A stretch of 9,075 bases of DNA, taken from contig CAMDMO010000063.1 of NCBI GenBank assembly GCA_945902255.1, positions 1 to 9,075 on the forward strand. Direction: 5' to 3'. The notes under the pieces were generated by a model that saw nothing but the letters and a program-made list of their open reading frames with translations, did no database searches and was not told the DNA's origin. Both the position numbers and the translations under genes were made by a program. Of the stretch, positions 1-5,711 are shown piece by piece (the stretch's first letter is position 1; the number at the start of each line of letters is the position of its first letter). The stretch comes from Rickettsia typhi (GTDB lineage: Bacteria > Pseudomonadota > Alphaproteobacteria > Rickettsiales > UBA1997).

Positions 1-62
1 AAAATTGAGTGTTTAAAAACATCAGCAAAATTGCCGGCGTGATAGATATGACGATAGTTCAT
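1..62 (-). CDS. rlmJ: RlmJ, 23S rRNA (adenine-N6) methyltransferase, N-terminal fragment
   Basis: Only the first 20 codons are present; the gene continues past the left edge. The reading is MNYRHIYHAGNFADVFKHS followed by I. The YRHxxHAGNxADVxKH block is the start of the RlmJ (YhiR) family, where E. coli has YRHSFHAGNHADVLKH. RlmJ methylates N6 of an adenine in 23S rRNA (A2030 in E. coli) using S-adenosylmethionine, in the cytoplasm. The ATG at 62-60 overlaps the TGA of the upstream toxin gene (61-59) in an ATGA arrangement. No Shine-Dalgarno sequence is visible, so translation is probably coupled to that of the toxin. The family call rests on this short but highly characteristic N-terminus; catalytic motifs lie outside the window. 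Confidence 0.85.
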   Translation of the reverse strand, partial: MNYRHIYHAGNFADVFKHSI

Positions 63-328
63 TTGAATAGATCTGAGTGGGTTCCAATTCTTTCTAAAAT
101 TAAAGAATTGGGTGTTGGTCGGTAGATTAGTAGCCAATCTGGTTCAATGTGTAACTCTCTTGACCCATCATAGTCGCCCACCAACTTATGATCGCAATAC
201 TTTGATGGTAGAGACTTTCTTGATATTAATAAATCTAATACATTGGTAAACTTTGATGGATCTTTTCCTCTTTTAAGCATCAGCTTAAATTCTTTTTTAA
301 ATTGATTTGTTCGAATTATTTCTAGCAT
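59..328 (-). CDS. yafQ: YafQ/RelE-family mRNA interferase toxin of a type II toxin-antitoxin module
   Basis: An 89-residue protein, matching the usual size of YafQ (about 92 residues). YafQ-type toxins bind the ribosome and cut mRNA during translation; their antitoxin neutralises them. The family pattern is clear: KRGKD near residues 19-23, DHKLVGDYDGSRELH at 46-60, EPDWLLIY at 62-69 and ERIGTH at 79-84. Residues equivalent to the catalytic or important ones known in E. coli YafQ are all present: H47, H60, D64, W65, R80, H84 and F88. It therefore looks intact and active. The antitoxin gene lies 30 bp upstream on the same strand, the standard antitoxin-first order. No clear Shine-Dalgarno sequence precedes the start. 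Its stop overlaps the rlmJ start, which is unusual for a toxin gene. Confidence 0.92.
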   Translation of the reverse strand: MLEIIRTNQFKKEFKLMLKRGKDPSKFTNVLDLLISRKSLPSKYCDHKLVGDYDGSRELHIEPDWLLIYRPTPNSLILERIGTHSDLFK

Positions 329-358
329 GGTGATGGGGTTTTTGTAATATAGCGACGG

Positions 359-616
359 TTAAGAATTCAGATCTTTCATTAAATCCTTTACACTTTTAAA
401 AGAGGGTAATTTTTTTTCATTTTTACGAGATTCTTCCAATGCCTTCATTGTTTTTTTATTTAAAATCCTAACCACGCCATCATCTCTAACCAAAATAGTT
501 TGCTTTTGCTTTAGAGCGTCTAAAACATAGTCTTTAATTGAGACCCCAAGATTAATTGCGGCGATTTTAATTTTTTTATATTCCTTATCTGGAATTTCGA
601 TAGTCATTTTGCTCAT
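359..616 (-). CDS. Ribbon-helix-helix antitoxin (RelB/DinJ-like) partner of the YafQ-like toxin
   Basis: An 85-residue protein. The N-terminus (MTIEIPDKEYKKIKIAAINLG, from residue 4) has the short beta strand and first helix of a ribbon-helix-helix DNA-binding domain. The second helix is about residues 26-36 (SIKDYVLDALK). The C-terminal part (about 52-84) is lysine- and glutamate-rich (LNKKTMKALEESRK, then SFKSVKDLMKDL) and resembles the toxin-wrapping tails of antitoxins paired with RelE/YafQ toxins. It should bind the toxin and repress its own promoter as a dimer. Start options are M1 (616) or M4 (607); neither has a good Shine-Dalgarno sequence, and I keep M1. It is followed after 30 bp by the toxin. 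Exact antitoxin subfamily is uncertain, but the role follows from fold and position. Confidence 0.85.
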   Translation of the reverse strand: MSKMTIEIPDKEYKKIKIAAINLGVSIKDYVLDALKQKQTILVRDDGVVRILNKKTMKALEESRKNEKKLPSFKSVKDLMKDLNS

Positions 617-631
617 ATAGATATTTTTTTA

Positions 632-642
632 ATTACGGTAAT
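632..642. promoter_or_regulatory. Candidate operator upstream of the antitoxin gene
   Basis: A short inverted repeat, ATTAC-G-GTAAT, lies 16 bp upstream of the antitoxin start. Ribbon-helix-helix antitoxins usually bind short palindromes close to their own start, so this is a reasonable autoregulatory site. The arms are only 5 bp and the surroundings are AT-rich, so chance is possible. Confidence 0.3.
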
Positions 643-688
643 ACAGCTTTGCATAAAAGTGTATTTATGTAAAATAAATTGTAAATAA

Positions 689-694
689 ATTATA
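689..694 (-). promoter_or_regulatory. Possible -10 element for the toxin-antitoxin genes
   Basis: On the minus strand this reads TATAAT, a perfect -10 hexamer, about 70 bp upstream of the antitoxin start. It lies just after the mlaE stop codon, in the only non-coding stretch before the module. No convincing -35 hexamer sits 16-18 bp upstream, and TATAAT is easily found by chance in AT-rich DNA. The module could equally be read through from mlaE. Confidence 0.3.
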
Positions 695-701
695 CCAAAC
701 T

Positions 702-1577
702 TTAGCCAAAAAACCAGCCAGTAATCATATAATTTAGCAATAATATCACAATCGACGCGGCTACTACTGCATTGGTTGTTGCAACGCCAACTCCTTCAGC
801 GCCGCCTTTAGAATTATAGCCAAAATAGCATCCCATAATTGATATTATAAAGCCAAAAAAACCGGCTTTGGTTAATCCAGAAACTACATCAATTCTTTCT
901 AAAAATTTAAAAGTGTTGCTAATATATGGACCCGAAGAGAAGCCGAGAGAGTGAACGCTTACCAAATAGCCTCCGAGCACGCCAATAATATCAGCAATCA
1001 ACACCAAAAGCGGTAACATTAAAGTGCCGGCAATAATTCTTGGAGCAAATAAATATTTAAAAGGATTGGTAGATAATGTGCGCAAAGCATCAATTTGCTC
1101 AGTGACTTTCATAGTGCCAATTTCAGCGGCCATTGAGGCGCCAACGCGTCCAGCAACCATGAGGCCCGCAAGCACTGGTCCTAATTCGCGAGTAATTGAT
1201 AATACTACTACAGTGGCGATAGTGCTTTCAGCGTTGAAACGAGAAAATCCGGAATAGCTTTGTAGTGCCAAAACTGCGCCAGAAAAAATTGCGGTTAGAC
1301 CAACTACGGGTAGAGAAAAATATCCAATTTGTAGAAATTGTCGTAAAATTAAGCGCGGATAAAAAGGTGGGGAGAAGCAATGCTTAACTGAGTTGAAAGT
1401 GAATAGACTTATTTCGCCCAGCTTCGCAAGGTTTAATAAGGTGAAATGTCCAACTTTTTCAATTGGTGAAATAAGTTTTGAAAGCATTTTTTTTAAAAAT
1501 TGATTTTTAGAAATTTCTAGTTGAATATTGATTAAATGTAAACTCGAATCAAAAGACAACCGGAAATTTTTAAGCAT
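702..1577 (-). CDS. mlaE: MlaE/YrbE-family ABC transporter permease (lipid transport)
   Basis: The inner-membrane permease of the Mla-type ABC system, which moves phospholipids between inner and outer membranes with MlaF (ATPase) and MlaD (substrate binding). The open frame is 291 codons. The conserved MlaE block is clear: ITRELGPVLAGLMVAGRVGA (128-147) then AAEIGTMKVTEQIDAL (150-165), and KGGAEGVGVATTNAVV (257-272) near the C-terminus. Several hydrophobic segments span about 85-108, 120-146, 185-206, 236-255 and 270-289. From M31 (start at 1487) the protein is 261 residues, the normal family length, and MLSKLISPIEK aligns with where rickettsial homologues begin as I remember them. M31 is therefore probably the true start; the longer frame is kept as the maximal extent. 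The longer start lies only 2 bp from the divergent gene at 1580. No mlaF or mlaD is adjacent. Confidence 0.93.
   Translation of the reverse strand: MLKNFRLSFDSSLHLINIQLEISKNQFLKKMLSKLISPIEKVGHFTLLNLAKLGEISLFTFNSVKHCFSPPFYPRLILRQFLQIGYFSLPVVGLTAIFSGAVLALQSYSGFSRFNAESTIATVVVLSITRELGPVLAGLMVAGRVGASMAAEIGTMKVTEQIDALRTLSTNPFKYLFAPRIIAGTLMLPLLVLIADIIGVLGGYLVSVHSLGFSSGPYISNTFKFLERIDVVSGLTKAGFFGFIISIMGCYFGYNSKGGAEGVGVATTNAVVAASIVILLLNYMITGWFFG
1508..1519. promoter_or_regulatory. Perfect 12-bp palindrome between divergent genes, possible operator
   Basis: TAGAAATTTCTA is a perfect palindrome. It lies between the probable mlaE start (1487) and the plus-strand gene at 1580, where promoters for both directions should be. 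It could be a repressor site for the metal-uptake genes, but AT-rich palindromes of this length can arise by chance and it matches no binding site I can name. Confidence 0.2.
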
Positions 1578-1579
1578 AG

Positions 1580-1936
1580 ATGTTTAAGAAAAAATCAAAA
1601 ATTGCAATTTTGTTTCTGATTTCTTGCTTTATTTTAAGCAAGAGCTTGTTGCTGCTTCACGGTTTTTCGCATCAAAATTTCACCAATATCGCTGCAATTG
1701 AAGATCAAAATTTTTTAACAAAATTTTTTGGTGAGCATAAAAAATCAGGAAAAAGCTCTGATGATTGTTTATTATGCTCTGTTTTAAATTTACAAAATCA
1801 AATCTCAGTTATTGATAGTCTTTCTTTTGCAGCTTCATGCTTTCTTTTAATTTTTGCTTTTAGATTTTTTGATTCTGTAAAACTTTCTTTTCTACTCGCA
1901 TCTCATCATTCTCGCGCACCTCCTACATTTTCATAG
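1580..1936 (+). CDS. Small membrane protein with CxxC and SRAPP tail, DUF2946-like
   Basis: A 118-residue protein. The N-terminus is positively charged (MFKKKSK) and followed by a hydrophobic segment (about 8-26), either a signal peptide or an anchor. A middle part holds H27, H31, H53 and C63-L-L-C66. A second hydrophobic segment spans about 80-98. The C-terminus is HHSRAPPTFS (109-118). The arrangement of a leader, histidines, a CxxC pair, a hydrophobic helix and a terminal RAPP motif recalls the DUF2946 family, small proteins often found beside TonB-dependent metal receptors. That assignment is from memory of the pattern. Cys and His residues could bind a metal. It lies 62 bp upstream of the receptor gene and probably belongs to the same transcription unit. 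No clear Shine-Dalgarno sequence precedes the ATG. Function is not established. Confidence 0.72.
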   Translation: MFKKKSKIAILFLISCFILSKSLLLLHGFSHQNFTNIAAIEDQNFLTKFFGEHKKSGKSSDDCLLCSVLNLQNQISVIDSLSFAASCFLLIFAFRFFDSVKLSFLLASHHSRAPPTFS

Positions 1937-1998
1937 TTATAAGGCACTTTTAAGTAAGCTGCCAGATTTTAATTTTTCCTAAATTTAAATTTTAAGCT

Positions 1999-4143
1999 AT
2001 GAAGCAAATTTTCTTACTTTTTTTATCGTTTTTTTTATTTACAAAAACATCTGCTGCAGCTTCTGCTAGCAAGGTTACACAAAATATTAATTCACAAAAT
2101 TCTAATATTTTAGATTATCAAATAAGCGCTACAAAACTTGATAATTCGCGCAATAATCTTTCTGCTAAAACTGGGCAAAGCGCTTATTCATTTTCGCAAT
2201 CCAATATTAATAACTTGCCGCAAGCGCAAACTACGCAGCTAAATCAAGTTTTGTTAAGGGCTCCGGGTGTTATACAAAATTCTCTTGGGCAAATTCACAT
2301 CAGGGGAGATCACTCTAATGTGCAATATCGTATTAATGATATCATGATTCCGCAGGGTATTAGCGGTTTTGGTAATAGTTTTGATACTCATTTTGCAGAT
2401 TCTATAGATTTGCTTAGGGGTGTTTTGCCGGCTCAATATGGATTTCGCACCGCTGGTGTTGTTGATATTAAAACTAAGGGCGTAAAATTAGAAAAAAGCG
2501 GTAGATCAGAAATTACAACTGGCGGCAACGATACTCTTGGGTTTAATCAGCAGTTGAGTGGTTTTGAGGATCGTCTCAGTTATTATTTAAATGCTAATTA
2601 TTTACAAAATGACAGAGGAATTGAGTCTCCAACTGCCGCAAGAAAATCAATTCATAACGAAACTAAGCAAGATAGAATTTTTGGATATTTTTCTTACTTA
2701 CTTGATGCTAAAAAAAGATTAAGTTTGATTGTTGCGAACTCAACCAATCGCTTTCAAATTCCAAATATTGCAGGAAAATCTGTAAAATATGAGTTACCAA
2801 ATTCTTTTGTAAGCTCTTCAAATTTAAATCAGAGGCAAAAAGAAAGTAATCGTTACGCAATTTTATCCTTACAGGGCGTAAGTGATAATGAGGTTGATTA
2901 TCAATTGTCGCTTTTTTCTCATCATAGCAAAAATCAGTTTAATCCTGATTTTGTTGGCGATTTAATTTATAGTGGGGTTGCTTCAAAAAATAATAGATCG
3001 GCCTTTTCTAATGGAGTTCAAAGTGATTTTTCTTATGCATTAAATGAAAAAAATACTGCGCGATTTGGTTTTTTTGCAAGTGATGAAAGATTAAAAACCA
3101 ATAAAAGTAGTACGGCATTTTTATTGGCAGAACATGCTGACGAAGAGGAGGAGGGTCATGATCATGAGCTAGAAGCAACAACTGCCACTAAAAAGATTAT
3201 TGATAATAGTAAAAAAAGTACTCAGCTTTATGGGGTATATTTGCAAGATGAGTTAAAAATTAGGCGGGATTTAACCTTAAATTTTGGCGCTAGATTTGAT
3301 GCTTTTGAAGGCAATGTTAGTGAAAATCAAATTAGTCCAAGGCTTGGGGTTGTTTATGATCTTTCGAGTAAAACCAAAATTCACGGTGGATATGCTCGCT
3401 ATTTCTCTCCTGCCAAAAGTGATCTTTTGTCAAATTCTTCAGTTAGTCAATATGCTGGCACAACAGCTAGACCAGAAGTCACGCTAAATGATAATGTAAG
3501 GCCAGAGCGCAGTAATTATTATGATCTTGGCATTGCTCATAAAGTTAGCCAAAATCTTACGCTTAATCTCGATACATATTATAAACAAAGTAGAAACCTA
3601 TTAGACGAACATCAGTTCGGTAATTCTTTAATTTATAGCCCTTTTAATTATGAAAAAGGCAAAGCATATGGCGTTGAGCTTGGTGCTGATTATAGACAAA
3701 ATAACTTTTCTGCTTTTGCAAATTTTTCTACACAAAAAGTGCAAGCAAAAAACATTGTTTCTGCTCAATATATAGCTCATAAAGAAGATATCGAGGCTGC
3801 GTCAGGAAAATATATTCATCTTGATCACGATCAGACTTATAGCGCTTCTTTCGGAGTTAATTATATTTTGCATCAAATAAACTATGGCCTTGACGGGCTT
3901 TATGGATCTGGCCTTAGAACTAATGAGGGCAATACTAACACAATGCCAGCTTATACCCAAATTAACGCTAGTTTAGCTAGTGATGTTAATTTGCCATTGA
4001 TTGAAAAAGTAAATATTCGTCTTGCAATGATAAACATATTTGACAATGTTTATCAGTTGCACGACGGCTCTGGAATTGGCGTTAAAGCTTCGCAATATGG
4101 ACCAAGAAGAACCGCTTATTTAATTATAAGTAAGTCATTTTAA
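1999..4143 (+). CDS. TonB-dependent outer-membrane receptor, probably for a metal (zinc-receptor-like)
   Basis: A 714-residue outer-membrane receptor. A signal peptide covers about 1-19 (MKQIFLLFLSFFLFTKTSA). A possible TonB box is at about 37-45 (ILDYQISAT). The plug domain covers roughly 55-161 and includes LNQVLLRAPGV, IRGDHSNVQYRINDI (101-115) and LLRGVLPAQYG. The rest is a beta barrel with alternating strands and the typical terminal phenylalanine (ISKSF). An internal segment at 378-392 is rich in acidic residues and histidine (EHADEEEEGHDHELE). It recalls the metal-binding loops of zinc receptors such as ZnuD, but haem, copper or siderophore transport is not excluded. The following exbB-exbD-tonB genes would power it, and the ZnuA-like protein further on supports a metal substrate. 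No Shine-Dalgarno sequence is evident. The length is normal for the family and there is no break. Confidence 0.93.
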   Translation: MKQIFLLFLSFFLFTKTSAAASASKVTQNINSQNSNILDYQISATKLDNSRNNLSAKTGQSAYSFSQSNINNLPQAQTTQLNQVLLRAPGVIQNSLGQIHIRGDHSNVQYRINDIMIPQGISGFGNSFDTHFADSIDLLRGVLPAQYGFRTAGVVDIKTKGVKLEKSGRSEITTGGNDTLGFNQQLSGFEDRLSYYLNANYLQNDRGIESPTAARKSIHNETKQDRIFGYFSYLLDAKKRLSLIVANSTNRFQIPNIAGKSVKYELPNSFVSSSNLNQRQKESNRYAILSLQGVSDNEVDYQLSLFSHHSKNQFNPDFVGDLIYSGVASKNNRSAFSNGVQSDFSYALNEKNTARFGFFASDERLKTNKSSTAFLLAEHADEEEEGHDHELEATTATKKIIDNSKKSTQLYGVYLQDELKIRRDLTLNFGARFDAFEGNVSENQISPRLGVVYDLSSKTKIHGGYARYFSPAKSDLLSNSSVSQYAGTTARPEVTLNDNVRPERSNYYDLGIAHKVSQNLTLNLDTYYKQSRNLLDEHQFGNSLIYSPFNYEKGKAYGVELGADYRQNNFSAFANFSTQKVQAKNIVSAQYIAHKEDIEAASGKYIHLDHDQTYSASFGVNYILHQINYGLDGLYGSGLRTNEGNTNTMPAYTQINASLASDVNLPLIEKVNIRLAMINIFDNVYQLHDGSGIGVKASQYGPRRTAYLIISKSF

Positions 4144-4190
4144 AAAAGGGGTCAGACCCCTTTTCTTCAAAAGGGGTCTGACCCCTTTTT
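4143..4190. repeat. Double palindromic repeat; likely hairpin terminator or attenuator
   Basis: Two perfect 22-bp arms (4143-4164 and 4169-4190) are inverted around a 4-base loop (CTTC). Each arm is itself a palindrome: AAAAGGGGTC, one central base, GACCCCTTTT. Transcribed from either strand, the RNA would form a long GC-cored hairpin ending in a U run, so it can serve as a bidirectional terminator. It starts at the last base of the receptor stop codon and ends 19 bp before exbB. It may therefore lower expression of exbBD-tonB relative to the receptor. The GGGGTCAGACCCC core resembles dispersed palindromic repeats that I recall from many bacterial genomes; no second copy occurs elsewhere in this window. 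Confidence 0.85.
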
Positions 4191-4209
4191 ACTTTTAATA
4201 AAATTATAT

Positions 4210-4821
4210 ATGGAAATTATAAATATTATCAAACTCGGTGGAGCCTTAATTTATCCGCTTCTAATAATCTGTTTTATCGCTATAGCTTTAATCATCGATA
4301 AAATTTTACTTTATAAAAAACTAGTAAAATTACCGCAAAATTTATTTGATTTAATTGAGACTTATAATTTTAAATGGAGTGAGTTTGAGTTAGAGATGTC
4401 AAAGCTTCCGGCTAATAATTATTATCGCAGATTTTTTGAAATTATTTTGAAAAATAAAAAAAATCCAATTTGGTGGATAGAGTCAAGATCTCAAGATGAG
4501 GCGAAAATTATTGAAAAAAATCTTAATAGTTCTTTATGGATTTTAGAAACTATAGTCACGGTTGCTCCATTATTAGGGCTGCTTGGAACAATTTTTGGCA
4601 TGATGAGTTCTTTTAAAATAATTGGAGTTAATGGACTTGTAAATCCGAGTGGAGTTACGGCTGGAGTGGCAGAAAGCCTGATTGCAACTGCTTTTGGCTT
4701 AGTTATCGCTATTTTTTCTTTATTTGCTTTTAATTATTTTTCTAAAAAAACTAATCAAATTTTAGATGAGCTAGAGCGCTTAGGAACTAGAATTATTGAT
4801 CACATTAAGCTTGATTCTTAA
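4210..4821 (+). CDS. exbB: ExbB, proton-channel subunit of the Ton energy-transducing complex
   Basis: A 203-residue inner-membrane protein of the MotA/TolQ/ExbB family, which forms a pentamer with ExbD to harvest the proton gradient for TonB. Membrane segments lie at about 11-30, 112-136 and 155-176. The signature block TVAPLLGLLGTIFGMMSSF (117-135) is followed by AGVAESLIATAFGLVIAI (151-168). T127, E155 and T160 correspond by motif to the functionally important T148, E176 and T181 of E. coli ExbB. The N-terminus (GGALIYPLLIICFIAIALII) is typical. TolQ is the alternative name by similarity, but a receptor upstream and tonB two genes downstream favour ExbB. exbD follows after 3 bp. No Shine-Dalgarno sequence is visible; AT-rich DNA separates it from the hairpin upstream. 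Confidence 0.92.
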   Translation: MEIINIIKLGGALIYPLLIICFIAIALIIDKILLYKKLVKLPQNLFDLIETYNFKWSEFELEMSKLPANNYYRRFFEIILKNKKNPIWWIESRSQDEAKIIEKNLNSSLWILETIVTVAPLLGLLGTIFGMMSSFKIIGVNGLVNPSGVTAGVAESLIATAFGLVIAIFSLFAFNYFSKKTNQILDELERLGTRIIDHIKLDS

Positions 4822-4824
4822 GAT

Positions 4825-5226
4825 ATGAAAATAAAAAGAACTTCCATCTCAAAAAAAGGTCGCATTGAAATTATTCCAATGATTGATGTGATGTTTTTTT
4901 TGCTCGCAACTTTTATGTTGGCATCGCTTTCTATGCAAAGTGTAAACAGTCTGCCAGTAAATTTAACTGAAGGAAAATCTGATAGTTCGCAATTAGAAAA
5001 AGAAATTACATTAACCATAAATCAAGATGGTGTGGTTTTTTTAAATAAAGAACAAATTGCGATGGAGTCTTTAGTGCCTAAGTTAAAATTGATGTTAAAT
5101 GATAAAAATGATAAAATAATTATTGCGGCAGATAAAAAATCTCTACATGGAATTGTTGCAGAAGTAATGTTAAAAAGTCGTGAAGCGGGTGCGAAACATT
5201 TTTCAATTATTACAAAAAATCCGTGA
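4825..5226 (+). CDS. exbD: ExbD, energy-transducing subunit of the Ton complex
   Basis: A 133-residue ExbD/TolR-family protein with one membrane helix and a periplasmic domain. The cytoplasmic N-terminus (KRTSISKKGRIEIIPMID) leads into the transmembrane helix at about 19-37. D21, in the IPMIDVMFFLL motif, matches the essential proton-carrying aspartate (D25 of E. coli ExbD). The periplasmic domain (about 45-133) shows the usual pattern: EITLTINQDGVVFLNKE, then IIIAADKKSLHGIVAEVM and a final strand. Length is normal. The start is 3 bp after the exbB stop, and its TGA stop overlaps the GTG start of tonB, so the genes are translationally linked. ExbD works with ExbB and TonB to energise the outer-membrane receptor encoded upstream. 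Confidence 0.92.
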   Translation: MKIKRTSISKKGRIEIIPMIDVMFFLLATFMLASLSMQSVNSLPVNLTEGKSDSSQLEKEITLTINQDGVVFLNKEQIAMESLVPKLKLMLNDKNDKIIIAADKKSLHGIVAEVMLKSREAGAKHFSIITKNP

Positions 5227-5711
5227 ATTATCCTCGCTCTAGTTTTTTTATTGCCTTACTAATTTTGATTTTGACAAGTTTTTTAGTGTCATTTTTTTTG
5301 ACAAAAAAAGTCGACATTACGCCTGTTTCTCTAGAGATTGAAGCTGATATGTTGCAAAATGATTCCTCGCATCAAGAAATAAAATCTGCGGGAATAAAAA
5401 AATCTAGTCAAGTAGTGAAAAATCATGATCTGCTTAACGCTGATTTAAATTCTAGAGAAAAAAACTCTGCACCAACATATCATCCCCTTCCTGAAATTCC
5501 TGATGATTTGCGTCAAGAGGCTTTTAGCAGCTATGCAACTGCGCGTTTTTATATCAATGGCAATGGATTGGTTGAAAATGTTGAATTAATTAAGCCTTGT
5601 AATAATCCAAAATTAAATCATTTATTAGTTAAGAGTTTAAGAAATTGGCGATTTTCTGCTAGAGAGAAAAACTGGTCACAAGATATTAATGTTAATTTTG
5701 AGGTGAAATAA
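5223..5711 (+). CDS. tonB: TonB, short energy transducer
   Basis: A 162-residue TonB-family protein. It begins with GTG, overlapping the exbD stop (GTGA). One membrane anchor spans about 8-26. It is followed by a polar linker (about 30-88) that is rich in Ser, Asn, Lys and Asp. The C-terminal TonB domain (about 89-162) contains ATARFYINGNGLVENVELI (105-123), then LNHLLVKSLRNWRF (131-144) and a final INVNFEV strand. This domain should contact the TonB box and plug of the receptor. The protein is short (E. coli TonB has 239 residues) and lacks the proline-rich spacer that normally helps span the periplasm. TolA is unlikely, given the C-terminal motif. The next gene starts on the last base of its TAA stop (TAATG). 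Confidence 0.88.
   Translation: MNYPRSSFFIALLILILTSFLVSFFLTKKVDITPVSLEIEADMLQNDSSHQEIKSAGIKKSSQVVKNHDLLNADLNSREKNSAPTYHPLPEIPDDLRQEAFSSYATARFYINGNGLVENVELIKPCNNPKLNHLLVKSLRNWRFSAREKNWSQDINVNFEVK
5700..5705 (+). promoter_or_regulatory. Shine-Dalgarno site of the ZnuA-like gene
   Basis: GAGGTG lies 5 bases before the ATG at 5711, inside the end of tonB. It is the clearest ribosome binding site in the window, where most genes show none, and it supports this start codon. It may give the binding protein higher translation than its operon partners. Confidence 0.6.

Noticed and set aside
1024..1257. Open frame on the plus strand inside mlaE
   Set aside because: It lies fully antisense to the conserved MlaE core and its translation shows no recognisable domain.
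1935..1998. Possible Zur or Fur box before the receptor gene (TAGTTATAAGG and the palindrome AAATTTAAATTT)
   Set aside because: The first is at best a half-site, and the second is a simple A/T palindrome expected by chance in this AT-rich DNA.
2254..2436. Minus-strand open frame within the receptor gene
   Set aside because: It is antisense to the plug domain, whose protein pattern is clear in the plus frame.
3284..3487. Second plus-strand frame within the receptor gene
   Set aside because: It overlaps barrel-coding sequence in another frame and shows no start context or domain.
4818..5018. Minus-strand open frame opposite exbD
   Set aside because: It is antisense to the ExbD membrane helix and the hydrophobic stretches are a mirror effect of that coding sequence.
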